A DNA stretch of 64,000 nt from Streptococcus vestibularis. GTDB lineage: Bacteria; Bacillota; Bacilli; Lactobacillales; Streptococcaceae. Below the pieces are notes generated by a model. It did not search any database. It saw only the letters and a program-made list of their open reading frames with translations, and was not told the DNA's origin. The stretch covers positions 1-64,000 of the forward strand of contig JAABLG010000011.1 of assembly GCA_010604095.1 (NCBI GenBank). The letters run 5' to 3'. Each line of letters opens with the position of its first letter. Position 1 is the first letter of the stretch. The position numbers were made by a program, and so were the translations under genes. Positions 1 through 9,369 of the stretch are shown here, piece after piece.

Positions 1-119
1 TTATCATCTCTTGCTTACCTTGTCAATAACTTTTTATCATTTTAAAGGGTATTTAAAAAAACATTCAGTTTACACCTTCCTTAGCAGCTTCCTTATTTAT
101 TTTTATTAAATTAAATAAG

Positions 120-143
120 AAAACAGTACATTGCTGTACTGTT
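120..143 (-). terminator. Terminator after tgt
   Basis: An 8-bp inverted repeat (ACAGTACA/TGTACTGT) with a 4-nt loop lies just past the tgt stop codon, with a T-rich stretch beyond it on the minus strand. Confidence 0.7.
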
Positions 144-154
144 AGATAGTAAAT

Positions 155-1297
<1,143 letters not shown>

Positions 1298-1459
1298 CTA
1301 TACTCCTTACATTAGGAAAAACAGTCCTAAGTATTTTTTAGTCAGTGGTCATTATCCACAACCGCTTTAGTTTATCAAAAATTACAAGAATTGTCAGCTC
1401 TATATTTTCAAACTCTCGATGAATACCATCAAACACCAACACTAACATTCATAGCAAAC

Positions 1460-1492
1460 AAAAAAACAACAGTCTCGAGCACTGCTGCTTTC
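1460..1492 (-). terminator. Terminator after rpmH
   Basis: On the minus strand a nine-base stem allowing G-U pairs (AGCAGCAGT with ACTGTTGTT) is followed by a run of T. It lies about 10 bases after the rpmH stop. Confidence 0.7.
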
Positions 1493-1501
1493 AATAATGT
1501 C

Positions 1502-1636
1502 TTAAGCTGAAAGAACTTTACGTCCTTTACGACGACGAGCTGCAAGAACACGACGTCCATTTTTAGTTGACATACGGTGACGGAATCCGTGTTTACGTTG
1601 ACGACGGATTTTACTTGGTTGATAAGTACGTTTCAC
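1502..1636 (-). CDS. rpmH: 50S ribosomal protein L34
   Basis: This is a 44-residue basic protein starting with the L34 signature KRTYQPS and ending RKGRKVLSA, a component of the large ribosomal subunit. The start codon is GTG, chosen because a perfect AGGAGG site sits 8 bases upstream and the protein then has the canonical length. In most bacteria rpmH directly precedes rnpA. Here it lies about 3.5 kb downstream of rnpA-yidC-jag, with a TetR/oxidoreductase pair between jag and rpmH. It has its own strong promoter. Confidence 0.97.
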
Positions 1637-1710
1637 GTTGAATACCTCCTGATAGATTTTCGTATTCGTTTAGCCGGCTATTTTTGATCAGTTACTAAAC
1701 ATACCATACT

Positions 1711-1739
1711 ATTTTATAGCAATAGCTTAATCTTGTCAA
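1711..1739 (-). promoter_or_regulatory. rpmH promoter
   Basis: On the minus strand TTGACA (1734-1739) and TAAAAT (1711-1716) are separated by 17 bp, a near-consensus vegetative promoter. It drives a leader of about 70 bases ending in the AGGAGG site of rpmH. Confidence 0.8.
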
Positions 1740-1830
1740 GAATTACTTAGATATTAATTTCATTATATCTTTGAAACCCGAAGGCTAGTGATAATTGTAG
1801 TCTACAACGCCACCCCATATCATCGCTTAC

Positions 1831-2394
1831 TCATAACCTTCTTGCTAGTTTAGCTATTTTCTTGAGCACCTCTTTTCGCTTATGGTCACCCATATACTCA
1901 ACAGGTGAAATCTGGGTAACTTTGACCGATTTAATACCACAAGGTTTTAGGACTTGAAATTTTAGAACTTTGCTGTAATCTTGAACTAAAGGTAGAACTA
2001 TCTTTGGTGTATTGTGGGTTGTAATAATCCAAGCTTTCCCAGTCAGTTTACCATCCAATCCACGGGGTGTATTTTCATAGGCAAAACCAGCAACAAAGAC
2101 GCGTTCAATAAATCCTTTCAAGATAGCTGGCATTCCACTCCACCAAGTTGGAAAAATAAAAATCAACTGATCTGCCCAAATTATTAAATCTCGATAGTCT
2201 TTCATAGCTACATCGTGCGCTAGGTCTCTTCTCCTATGCGTTGCATCAAAGCGTAAAACAGGATCGAACCGCTCTTTATACAAATCTAGAACCTTTAACT
2301 CATGTTTAGACGATAAATTCTCCTTGACTGTCTCTAGTATAGAGGCGTTGTAGCTCTTAAAGTTTGGATGCGCGTAGATAATTAAGGTTTTCAT
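1831..2394 (-). CDS. NAD(P)H-dependent quinone oxidoreductase, flavodoxin fold
   Basis: This 187-residue protein belongs to the NQO1/KefF/YwrO flavoprotein family, cytosolic FMN or FAD enzymes that reduce quinones or related electrophiles by two electrons. The N terminus carries the YAHPNFKSYNASI nucleotide-phosphate loop, and the central FPTWWSGMPAILKGF motif is typical of the family. Its start overlaps the stop of the upstream TetR gene by 4 bp (ATGA), so the two are almost certainly cotranslated. The natural inducer and substrate are not visible from the sequence. Confidence 0.88.
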   Translation of the reverse strand: MKTLIIYAHPNFKSYNASILETVKENLSSKHELKVLDLYKERFDPVLRFDATHRRRDLAHDVAMKDYRDLIIWADQLIFIFPTWWSGMPAILKGFIERVFVAGFAYENTPRGLDGKLTGKAWIITTHNTPKIVLPLVQDYSKVLKFQVLKPCGIKSVKVTQISPVEYMGDHKRKEVLKKIAKLARRL

Positions 2395-2987
2395 TGTTTC
2401 GCTCCTTTAACGTAGATGTCTAACATAGTACTAACAGTCTCTTCAATAGCGTTACTATTGAAATTATCACCAATAGGACTCCTTACTAAAACAGCTAATC
2501 CAGTAATAAAACTCCAGATATTAACTAATATTTCTGTCTCACTACCAGAAATGTTCATTTCACTTTTTAGCTTCAAAACCACACTCTTAAAGTGCTCAAA
2601 TCCTGGTAAATGGGCATTAGCAGAGATACTGTCCTGGGTTAGTTCCATATAATTGAAAGGAAACTTAATAAATAAGGCCTCAAAACTGTTTGTTTCTTTT
2701 TGAGCAAATTCCACAAAATTACAGCCCATTAATACTAATTGATCCCTTACATCAAGAGAAGAGTCTATTCCTTGTGTCAGATACTTCAAAAAGATCTCAG
2801 ATAAACGCTCTAAAACTACCTGAAGATATACACCCTTATTTTCAAAGTGCTTATAGGGTGCTCCATGGGTGATCCCGCATCTTTGAGCCACCGTTCGGAT
2901 AGATAGTTGATCGATCCCTCTTATTCTTATCTCCTCAATTCCAGTTGTGATTAACTTTTCCTTCAATTCAGCAGTATTACGTTTCAT
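2391..2987 (-). CDS. TetR/AcrR family regulator
   Basis: This is a 198-residue one-component repressor with an N-terminal helix-turn-helix (about residues 20-50, including LSIRTVAQRCGITHGAPYKHF) and a variable ligand-binding C-terminal domain. I placed the start at the ATG preceded by AGGAG rather than six codons upstream. It forms an operon with the downstream quinone oxidoreductase. The promoter contains an inverted repeat overlapping the -35/-10 spacer, so autorepression is likely. An electrophile or quinone as ligand is a guess from context. Confidence 0.88.
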   Translation of the reverse strand: MKRNTAELKEKLITTGIEEIRIRGIDQLSIRTVAQRCGITHGAPYKHFENKGVYLQVVLERLSEIFLKYLTQGIDSSLDVRDQLVLMGCNFVEFAQKETNSFEALFIKFPFNYMELTQDSISANAHLPGFEHFKSVVLKLKSEMNISGSETEILVNIWSFITGLAVLVRSPIGDNFNSNAIEETVSTMLDIYVKGAKQ

Positions 2988-3007
2988 TTTGACTCCTATT
3001 TGCATAT

Positions 3008-3064
3008 AAGTAGACAGCGATTACTTTTTATTAAAAGTATACACCGTCTACTTTTAATTGTCAA
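3008..3064 (-). promoter_or_regulatory. tetR-oxidoreductase promoter with operator-like inverted repeats
   Basis: TTGACA (3059-3064) and TATACT (3036-3041) are separated by 17 bp on the minus strand. The inverted repeat AAGTAGAC (3008-3015) / GTCTACTT (3046-3053) has one arm inside the spacer and one just past the -10. This layout is expected for a TetR operator that blocks its own promoter. Confidence 0.75.
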
Positions 3065-3067
3065 AAA

Positions 3068-3094
3068 AAAACTAGCCTTCAAATAAGACTAGTT
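3068..3094 (-). terminator. Terminator after khpB
   Basis: A 7-bp stem (AAACTAG/CTAGTTT) is followed on the minus strand by nine T, between the khpB stop and the tetR promoter. Confidence 0.8.
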
Positions 3095-3119
3095 TCTGTA
3101 AGCAATAACGCTATTCTAA

Positions 3120-4163
3120 TTATACTTTTGTCACAACAACGTAACGATTAGGATCGTCCCCTTCCGAGTGACTTTCAACCCCTTCAATTTGAGAAAGTGC
3201 CTTATGGATAATTTTTCGTTCGCTATTCGTCATTGGATCCATAACATACTCTCGGCCTGTTTCTTTTACTTTAGCTGCCGTTTTTTCTGCTAAATCAATC
3301 AAAGTCTCTGTGCGTTGCTCCAAATAATCACGAACATTAAGAACAACACTAAAGCGTTTAGAATGACGATCGTGCAAATAATTTTGCGCTAAAAGTTGTA
3401 AAGACTTGAGAACCTTGCCATGATAACCGATAACACGACCAGGCTGGTCTGTTTCAATCTGAATGATAATATTGCGACGATTGTGACTAACCTCTAGGCT
3501 AGCATCAACATCCATTTCATAGATAATTTTTTCGAGATAAGATAAAACATCATCTGCAGCAGCTTGAATATCTTCTAAATTATTTTCAGAAGAATCATCT
3601 GAACTAAACTCAGATGCCTCAAAATCACTGAAATCTCCTTCTGGAGTTTCCAGAGTCTGAACTTTAGCGATCGATTCTAGTTGAGGTTCAAGCGAACTTG
3701 CCATAAATTCTGTAGCATCTTCTTCTGATGACTCACGTTTAACAGATAGAGGAATAATTGTTGCCTTTGGTTGCTCCTGTTTCCTATCTGGCAACTCTTC
3801 ACCAAGGGGCTCTGTAGACACTGGTCGCTTTAAGTTTTCTTGTGCAATTTCCTTATTATCTGAAACCGTAACGAGTTTTGTCACTTTATTGAAAGCAATC
3901 GTTTCGTCTTTTGGACTTGCGACAGAATCGTCGAATTGTTTTATAGCATCAGGAGCCACTTTAACGGTGTTTTGATCTGCTTCATGAGCTATCTTTTCAT
4001 TTATTGGTTCAACGCTAACTCGAGCTGGTTTCTTTCCGAACCCTAGAAAACCTTTTTTCTCACGAGAAATCACCTTAATATGAGCCCTCATACGAGGTAA
4101 ATTAAGATCTTTCAAACCTTTTTCAATAGCTTGTTCGACTGTTCGTCCAGAATAGACAACCAT
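3120..4163 (-). CDS. khpB: RNA-binding protein KhpB (Jag/EloR)
   Basis: This is a 347-residue single-strand RNA-binding protein known in streptococci as KhpB, Jag or EloR, which works with KhpA in control of cell elongation. It has an N-terminal Jag domain (residues 1 to about 50, ending GFGKKPARVSV). A long acidic, Glu/Ser-rich linker covers about residues 55-200. A KH domain with GYHGKVLKSL and a C-terminal R3H domain around residue 300 follow. The gene lies 11 bases after yidC in the conserved rnpA-yidC-jag order. Confidence 0.95.
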   Translation of the reverse strand: MVVYSGRTVEQAIEKGLKDLNLPRMRAHIKVISREKKGFLGFGKKPARVSVEPINEKIAHEADQNTVKVAPDAIKQFDDSVASPKDETIAFNKVTKLVTVSDNKEIAQENLKRPVSTEPLGEELPDRKQEQPKATIIPLSVKRESSEEDATEFMASSLEPQLESIAKVQTLETPEGDFSDFEASEFSSDDSSENNLEDIQAAADDVLSYLEKIIYEMDVDASLEVSHNRRNIIIQIETDQPGRVIGYHGKVLKSLQLLAQNYLHDRHSKRFSVVLNVRDYLEQRTETLIDLAEKTAAKVKETGREYVMDPMTNSERKIIHKALSQIEGVESHSEGDDPNRYVVVTKV

Positions 4164-4174
4164 AATAAGCCTCC

Positions 4175-4981
4175 TTATTTACGTTTATGCGCCTTTTTCT
4201 TGGCACGACGAATCTTAGCTTTACGTTCTTTTTCTTCCATTTCCAAACGATTACGTTCTTCGATGATTTTAAACGGATTATTAAAAACCAAAATCTGAAT
4301 AACTTGGAAGGCGTTTGAAACTGCCCAGTAAAGTGCTACCCCTGAAGAAATCTGAGTTCCAAACCAGAAAATAAAGATTGGAAGCATGATATTCATAACA
4401 AGAAGCATTGCACTACGATCTTTAGCTGCCTTATTGGTCAACCAAGTTGAAAGGAAGGTGAAAGCAGCCGCCAAAATCGGAAGAATAAAGTAAGGGTCTT
4501 TCTGACCTAGGTCAACCCAGAGGAATGTTCCTTCTCGCAATTCTGGCACTCGCGTGAGCGCTCCATAAAGAGCCATCAAAATAGGAAATTGAATCAAGAG
4601 AGGAACAAAGCTTGCGTAAGGATTTACACCATGCTCTTTATAAAGATCTTGTTGTGCATAAGCAAGAGCTTCACGATTCTCACGTCCAGGATACTCACTC
4701 TGCAAGCGACGTAACTCTGGCTGCAACTCTTGTAGTTCACGGCTTGACTTAATTTGGCGATTATAAAGAGGAATCATTACCGCACGAATTAAAATCGTGA
4801 AAATGATAATCCCTAATCCAATGGAACCACCAAATGAGAGCCCTTGAATAGCCTTCCCAAACATTAAAATGAGACGTTCCCAAAGGCCTGTAGAATGACT
4901 TGTAACATCACTTCGTCCACATGCGGACAAAAGCAAGAGAACTCCTGCACCTAAAATAGATAAATTAAGTTTTTTCTTCAC
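4175..4981 (-). CDS. yidC: Membrane protein insertase YidC/OxaA1 (lipoprotein form)
   Basis: This 268-residue insertase assists membrane protein insertion with or without SecYEG. A signal peptide ends in the lipobox LLSAC, so Cys-21 should be lipidated. About five membrane segments follow, and a strongly basic tail (rich in KRK) may contact the ribosome. The lipoprotein N terminus and short length are typical of Gram-positive YidC1. It lies between rnpA and khpB in one operon. Confidence 0.95.
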   Translation of the reverse strand: MKKKLNLSILGAGVLLLLSACGRSDVTSHSTGLWERLILMFGKAIQGLSFGGSIGLGIIIFTILIRAVMIPLYNRQIKSSRELQELQPELRRLQSEYPGRENREALAYAQQDLYKEHGVNPYASFVPLLIQFPILMALYGALTRVPELREGTFLWVDLGQKDPYFILPILAAAFTFLSTWLTNKAAKDRSAMLLVMNIMLPIFIFWFGTQISSGVALYWAVSNAFQVIQILVFNNPFKIIEERNRLEMEEKERKAKIRRAKKKAHKRK

Positions 4982-5095
4982 TAAAAACTCCTTTTTAATA
5001 CGATAAAGAACTGCTTGCTTCCATTCATTAAGACTATCTCAAAAATCAGGAACGATCTTAGTTTATCCTACAATGTAAAGAAGCAAAATAATTTT

Positions 5096-5431
5096 CTAGT
5101 CCTTATATAACTTTGCTATTTTTAAGACATGAACGAGATTGCTATAAATGTCTTGATAACTTAAGTCTTCGACACCTTTACGAGCAATAACGACAAAATC
5201 TTGATGTTCTAACTGAGATGACATGTCCATCAGTGCATGTCGTAGACGACGTTTTACCCGATTCCGAGTAACCGCATTACCAAGACGCTTACTGACCGAC
5301 AAACCTACTCTAAAATGAGGCAGATCACGATTCAGACTGTAGACAACAAATTTTCGATTAGCAACACTGTGTCCCGCATCAAATAATGCTTTAAAGTCTT
5401 TCTCTTTCTTAACGCGATAAGATTTTTTCAA
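5096..5431 (-). CDS. rnpA: Ribonuclease P protein component
   Basis: This 111-residue basic protein is the protein subunit of RNase P, which matures tRNA 5' ends. The family signature [12 protein letters not shown] is present around residue 60, and the N terminus ([13 protein letters not shown]) is canonical. It is first in the rnpA-yidC-khpB operon. The catalytic RNA gene is not in this window. Confidence 0.96.
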   Translation of the reverse strand: MKKSYRVKKEKDFKALFDAGHSVANRKFVVYSLNRDLPHFRVGLSVSKRLGNAVTRNRVKRRLRHALMDMSSQLEHQDFVVIARKGVEDLSYQDIYSNLVHVLKIAKLYKD

Positions 5432-5483
5432 AATGCGACTCCAAACTCAAAATTAGTACTATTATATCATAAATAGCAAAAAA

Positions 5484-5512
5484 GCCCAAAACCTTATGGT
5501 TAGGGCCTTAGA
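5484..5512 (-). terminator. Terminator overlapping the end of argH
   Basis: On the minus strand GCCCTAACC and GGTTTTGGGC pair around an ATAA loop, followed by TTTTTT. The stem includes the last codons and stop of argH. Confidence 0.8.
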
Positions 5513-6900
5513 GACTTATTTTTTAGAGCTTTTTGAGCTTCTTTGATTTGCCATTTAACCTGGTCAAAACCAGTTCCACCAAGGGAATGACGACGTTCAA
5601 CAGCTGTATGAGATTTAAGCGTCTCATAGATGTCCTCTTCAATTAAATCTGAAACTCCTTGATAACGTTCGAGAGGAACATCCTGAAGATAATAACCAGC
5701 TTTGGTACACTCAAGGACAAGTTTTCCAACAATCTCATGTGCTTCACGGAATGGAAGACCTTTAGCCGCAAGGTAATCAGCCAACTCTGTAGCATTTGAA
5801 AAATCTTTCTCTGTTGATTCTGCCATATGCTTGTCGTTGACAGTCATTGTATTGAGCATACCTGCGAGAATATCAATAGCAACAGTAATCGTTTCTACCG
5901 TATCAAACATACCTTCTTTATCTTCTTGGAGATCTTTATTGTAGGCTAAAGGTAATGACTTCATCACAGTCAATAATCCAATCAAATTGCCATAGACACG
6001 ACCTGATTTCCCACGAATTAGTTCTGCCATATCTGGGTTTTTCTTTTGAGGCATAATGGAAGAGCCTGTTGAAAAAGTATCTGATAGAGTCACAAACTTA
6101 AACTCGTTAGAACACCAGTTAATGATTTCTTCACAAATACGTGTCATATGCATCATTAGAATACTTGAGTTTGACAAGAATTCGAGAATAAAGTCGCGAT
6201 CAGAAACAGCATCCAAGGAATTGCTATATGGCTTTGCGAAGCCCATTAAGTCAGATGTCATATTACGATCAATTGGGAAAGTTGTTCCTGCCAGTGCAGC
6301 AGCTCCGAGTGGAGAAATATCCGTATGCTTGATATTAAATTCAAAACGTTCGGCATCACGTGTAAACATGTTGTAATAAGCCATCAAGTGGTGACCAAAA
6401 GAAATCGGTTGTGCATGCTGCAAGTGGGTGTAGCCTGGCATAATTGTGTAGGTATGTTTGTCTGCTAGGTTGACTAAAGTACCACGTAAATTATCAAGCT
6501 TCTCAATAACTTCCACTAATTTAGCTTTCAGATACAAGTGCATATCCGTTGCCACTTGGTCGTTACGTGAACGTGCTGTATGAAGTTTTCCTGCTACTGG
6601 TCCAATTTTAGCTGTTAAAAGGCTCTCCATATTCATATGAATATCTTCATTGGAAATATCGAATTCTAGTTTACCAGCCTTATATTCCTCAAGCAACTCT
6701 TCCAAGCCCTGTTTAATTTGTAAAGCTTCCTCTTTGGTAATAATTCCTGTCTCACCAAGCATAGTGACATGGGCAATAGACCCTTTAAGGTCAAACTCTG
6801 CCATCTTTTGGTCAAAGGAGATTGAAGCACCAAATTCTTCTACCCATTTTTCAAGACTAGCTTCGAACCGACCGCCCCATAGTTTATGATTTTCTGCCAT
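5500..6900 (-). CDS. argH: Argininosuccinate lyase
   Basis: This enzyme cleaves argininosuccinate to arginine and fumarate, the last step of arginine synthesis. The 466 residues include the fumarase/lyase superfamily signature [12 protein letters not shown] around residue 280 and the N-terminal LWGGRFE. It lies downstream of argG but is separated by a 326-base spacer with a terminator and several hairpins. argH expression may therefore depend on read-through or on a separate promoter. Confidence 0.97.
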   Translation of the reverse strand: MAENHKLWGGRFEASLEKWVEEFGASISFDQKMAEFDLKGSIAHVTMLGETGIITKEEALQIKQGLEELLEEYKAGKLEFDISNEDIHMNMESLLTAKIGPVAGKLHTARSRNDQVATDMHLYLKAKLVEVIEKLDNLRGTLVNLADKHTYTIMPGYTHLQHAQPISFGHHLMAYYNMFTRDAERFEFNIKHTDISPLGAAALAGTTFPIDRNMTSDLMGFAKPYSNSLDAVSDRDFILEFLSNSSILMMHMTRICEEIINWCSNEFKFVTLSDTFSTGSSIMPQKKNPDMAELIRGKSGRVYGNLIGLLTVMKSLPLAYNKDLQEDKEGMFDTVETITVAIDILAGMLNTMTVNDKHMAESTEKDFSNATELADYLAAKGLPFREAHEIVGKLVLECTKAGYYLQDVPLERYQGVSDLIEEDIYETLKSHTAVERRHSLGGTGFDQVKWQIKEAQKALKNKSLRP

Positions 6901-7226
6901 AGTTTTATTTTGAAGATTTCCCTACACCGAGATAATCTTCCATCCTTTCTTAATACTTATAACAAGCAACGACCTCTTGGGTCACAATAACTTAAATGAA
7001 AAAAGCTAGATAGTATTTGTCTAGCTTAATTTGTCTCTCTGGACACTTGTTTTCCTAAATCCCGATCTCAGTCGTAGTTTATTTAGGCTCGTGACGCCTC
7101 TCAGAACGCCTTAACGATAATAATATAAGTTATAAGAAAAGAGTATCAGATGTGGCTCTCTGTCCACTTTTATCTGATATGAAGAATTGTCCTTCTAACA
7201 ACCTGCTTTTCTTATGAAGTCTTTCA
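6901..7226 (-). promoter_or_regulatory. Structured argG-argH intercistronic region
   Basis: Read on the minus strand, the spacer contains four inverted repeats. TATCAGAT/ATCTGATA (7144-7151, 7172-7179) extends inward with GTGG/CCAC. There are also AGGC/GCCT (7085-7099), CCTAAAT/ATTTAGG (7054-7060, 7081-7087), and a terminator-like stem AAGCTAGA/TCTAGCTT (7003-7010, 7020-7027) followed by six T. No T-box motif (GGTGGNACCGCG) was found. A weak promoter (TTGCTT ... TTATAA) may lie between the terminator and argH. The role in tuning argH is inferred. Confidence 0.5.
7003..7027 (-). terminator. Terminator between argG and argH
   Basis: An 8-bp perfect stem (AAGCTAGA/TCTAGCTT) with a 9-base loop is followed by a T-run on the minus strand, about 200 bases after the argG stop. 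Confidence 0.7.
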
Positions 7227-8426
7227 TTATTTGTCAAATGGATGATTAACTTGAGAATTTACCTGTGTTGGAAGTCCCCAGAGTTTGATAAATCCAACAG
7301 CAGCATCTTGATCAAAACTATCCGCAGATGTGTAAGTAGCCAAGTTTTCATCATATAGTGAATTATCTGACTTACGAGCAACTACCTGAGCATGACCTTT
7401 GTAAAGTTTCACTTTAGCAGTACCATTAACTACTTTTTGTGTTTCTTTGATGTAAGCAATGATGGCTTGAGTTGCTGGGCTAAACCACAAAGCATTATAG
7501 ATAAGATTTGACAATTCATTTTCAAGGATTGGTTTGAAGTGAGAAACTTCACGTACCAAAGTCAAGTCCTCAATCTCCTTATGGGCAGTCAAGAGAGCAA
7601 TGGCACCTGGGCACTCGTAAATTTCACGTGATTTGATACCAACAAGACGGTTCTCAACGTGGTCGATACGTCCAACACCATGTTTACCAGCGATAACATT
7701 CATTTCTTGGATAAGGTCCGCCAATTTCATTTCTTTACCATTAAGGGCAACTGGTTTACCTTCCTTAAAGGTTACATCAACAAATTCAGCTTCGTCTGGG
7801 GCAGACTCTGGTGAGTTTGTAATTCCAAAGGCTTCTTCTGGAGCTTGATTCCAAGGATTTTCAAGAACACCACATTCATTAGCACGTCCCCAAAGGTTTT
7901 GGTCCACTGAATAAGGATTATCGAGATTTGCAGGAACTGGAACACCATTAGCCTTAGCATATTCAATCTCTTCCTCACGAGACCATTTCCAATCACGTAC
8001 TGGCGCTACTACTTTAAGGCTTGGATCAAGAGCTGCAATGGCAACTTCAAAACGAACTTGGTCATTACCTTTACCAGTACAACCGTGAGCAATGGTTGTA
8101 GCACCAGTCTTATGAGCGATTTCAACTAATTTTTTAGAAATAATTGGACGACTGAGCGCTGAAACCAAAGGATATTTTTGCTCATAATAAGCATGCGCTT
8201 GAAGGGCTGGGAGTACGTAATCTTCTGCAAATTCATCTTTAACATCTAGGACGTAAGATTCTATAGCTCCAACTGTAAGAGCTTTATCATGGATAAATTC
8301 AAGATCCTTACCTTCACCGACATCCATACAAACAGCGACAACATCGTAATCTTTTTTTAGCCAAGTAATAGCTACTGAGGTGTCAAGACCTCCGGAATAA
8401 GCAAGAATAACTTTCTCTTTTGACAT
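7227..8426 (-). CDS. argG: Argininosuccinate synthase
   Basis: This ATP-dependent ligase joins citrulline and aspartate, the penultimate step of arginine synthesis. The 399 residues begin with the PP-loop AYSGGLDTS and include the conserved STGKGNDQ-type segment (here [14 protein letters not shown]). The start at 8426 follows a modest AG-rich ribosome site. The promoter is consensus-like and overlaps a probable ArgR operator. argH follows after the structured spacer. Confidence 0.97.
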   Translation of the reverse strand: MSKEKVILAYSGGLDTSVAITWLKKDYDVVAVCMDVGEGKDLEFIHDKALTVGAIESYVLDVKDEFAEDYVLPALQAHAYYEQKYPLVSALSRPIISKKLVEIAHKTGATTIAHGCTGKGNDQVRFEVAIAALDPSLKVVAPVRDWKWSREEEIEYAKANGVPVPANLDNPYSVDQNLWGRANECGVLENPWNQAPEEAFGITNSPESAPDEAEFVDVTFKEGKPVALNGKEMKLADLIQEMNVIAGKHGVGRIDHVENRLVGIKSREIYECPGAIALLTAHKEIEDLTLVREVSHFKPILENELSNLIYNALWFSPATQAIIAYIKETQKVVNGTAKVKLYKGHAQVVARKSDNSLYDENLATYTSADSFDQDAAVGFIKLWGLPTQVNSQVNHPFDK

Positions 8427-8486
8427 AATATTTCTCTTTTCTTATATTTTCTTGTGGTTTCTATCTCTATCAACCTTACGAGATTT

Positions 8487-8515
8487 ATTATATTGCATAT
8501 TTATTCATTTGTCAA
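8487..8515 (-). promoter_or_regulatory. argG promoter with ARG-box-like spacer
   Basis: TTGACA (8510-8515) and TATAAT (8487-8492) have an exact 17-bp spacing on the minus strand. The spacer AATGAATAAATATGCAA resembles an ARG box (TGAATwwwwATTCA half-sites). ArgR-type repressor binding here would directly block RNA polymerase. Confidence 0.8.
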
Positions 8516-8584
8516 CCATAATTTGTTATTTTTTTATATTTATTTTTATTTTTTTGCTTATTTTTATACTTTAAGCATATAAAA

Positions 8585-8617
8585 TGTGTATTTATCAAAT
8601 TTTATTCATTTATACAC
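8585..8617. promoter_or_regulatory. Distal ARG-box-like inverted repeat upstream of argG
   Basis: The AT-rich segment is flanked by TGTGTAT and ATACACA-like arms. It contains AATGAATAAAATTTGATA on the minus strand, close to the streptococcal/lactococcal ARG-box pattern. It shares AATGAATAAA with the promoter-proximal site about 90 bp away. Two such sites fit hexameric ArgR looping, which is an inference. Confidence 0.45.
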
Positions 8618-8631
8618 AATTACTTCTTAAA

Positions 8632-8850
8632 AAATAAAAAAACACTCTCAAATACTAGCTAGCTAGATCCAAAAGTGTTCTTAACTATTATTTCTTAAAA
8701 TGCCGAAAGGCCTGTACAAAGTACAGACCTTTCGAACAACAGCATCATCGGTAGAGAACACAACAGCAATTTTAGATAGAATGAATGAGGGAAATTATTA
8801 TGTTTAAGGGACTAACTTAAACCATACATTCTTCTTGCTCTCTAACCTTG
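8632..8850 (-). ncRNA. Candidate small RNA 2 (left unit), under LytTR-type control
   Basis: This is a predicted transcript of about 215 nt from the -10 at 8856-8861 to the terminator at 8641-8679. It contains a strong hairpin at 8704-8734 (CGAAAGG-x-CTGTAC, loop, GTACAG-x-CCTTTCG). Possible ORFs are very short: one starting MYGLS, and one of 17 codons lacking a ribosome site, whose codons form the hairpin. The sequence after the -10 (TAATCAAG) is shared with the right unit. A regulatory RNA is the simplest reading; a peptide is not excluded. Confidence 0.5.
8641..8679 (-). terminator. Terminator of the left small-RNA unit
   Basis: On the minus strand AACACT/AGTGTT with an inner CTAGC/GCTAG stem is followed by a run of T (TTTTTTATTTTTT). 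It closes the transcript from the promoter at 8856-8923. Confidence 0.75.
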
Positions 8851-8855
8851 ATTAC

Positions 8856-8923
8856 ATTATAGCATGCAATCCTATAATGCATATCGCTATTTCCTAAAAT
8901 GTCGGATTTCACTCATAGAATGT
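8856..8923 (-). promoter_or_regulatory. ComE/BlpR-type promoter of small RNA 2
   Basis: The direct repeats ACATTCTATG (8914-8923) and ACATTTTAGG (8893-8902) have starts 21 bp apart, then a 31-bp gap, then TATAAT (8856-8861), all on the minus strand. The repeats match the LytTR-regulator pattern known for ComE sites (ACAnTTCAG, 12 bp, ACAgTTgAG). The adjacent LytTR regulator gene is the natural candidate activator. Confidence 0.7.
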
Positions 8924-8957
8924 TATTTTTTATTCTAATCTGCAATAACTCCTTTAA

Positions 8958-9142
8958 AAACAAAAAATAGCTTGATTTCTCAAGCTTTTTAATGTCTATA
9001 AAAAAGATATGTAATTGGACGAGCGGCCAATAAAAAATGGGGATTAGGAAAAAGTTATATAAAAGTACATTATTTATTTTCATAAAGTGTATGTAGATTT
9101 CAATAAGATTGACGATGTCTCATTTCCGAATCACATATCTTG
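8958..9142 (-). ncRNA. Candidate small RNA 1 (right unit), under LytTR-type control
   Basis: This is a predicted transcript of about 185 nt from the -10 at 9148-9153 to the hairpin at 8969-8986. ORFs inside it are tiny (one reads MRHRQSY) and lack a ribosome site. A 56-codon frame from 9083 runs through the terminator and into the next promoter, so it is not credible. The promoter and first bases are paralogous to the left unit. Confidence 0.5.
8969..8986 (-). terminator. Terminator of the right small-RNA unit
   Basis: A 7-bp perfect stem AGCTTGA/TCAAGCT with a 4-base loop is followed on the minus strand by ATTTTTTGTTTTT. It lies directly upstream of the second LytTR-type promoter. Confidence 0.75.
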
Positions 9143-9147
9143 ATTAT

Positions 9148-9215
9148 ATAATAACTCTTTTCAATTTAATTGTCTATACGATTTCATAGAATGTCGTTTT
9201 TTCATCCTGAACTGT
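9148..9215 (-). promoter_or_regulatory. ComE/BlpR-type promoter of small RNA 1
   Basis: The direct repeats ACAGTTCAGG (9206-9215) and ACATTCTATG (9185-9194) have starts 21 bp apart, followed after 31 bp by TATTAT (9148-9153). An alternative TATAAT lies 5 bp further on. The repeat sequence, spacing and downstream TAATCAAG match the second promoter 292 bp away, showing duplication or shared control. Confidence 0.72.
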
Positions 9216-9369
9216 ATTTTTTTAGACTTATTTTTAAAAATTTACAAAAATAACTCACTAAAAGACATCTATTTAGTATTTTTAGCAAAACGGATACATA
9301 TATAGCAACTAACTATCAAAAATAATTGCGATCAATATTAGGACTAAAAGACAGCTTTCATAGTCATCA

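Noticed and set aside
1661-1670. cin-box-like AACGAATA upstream of rpmH
   Set aside because: One mismatch to the consensus, and rpmH already has a consensus vegetative promoter; L34 has no reason to be competence-specific.
6901-7226. T-box or arginine riboswitch in the argG-argH spacer
   Set aside because: No T-box core (GGTGGNACCGCG) or specifier-loop layout is present, so I list only a structured spacer of unknown class.
8694-8747. 17-codon frame (MMLLFERSVLCTGLSAF) in the left small-RNA unit
   Set aside because: No Shine-Dalgarno sequence, and its codons are the arms of a near-perfect hairpin that explains the sequence better as RNA structure.
8913-9083. 56-codon hydrophobic frame (MKINNVLLYNFF...) in the right small-RNA unit
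   Set aside because: It lacks a ribosome site, runs through the terminator at 8969-8986 and ends inside the next LytTR-type box. Not a credible peptide gene.
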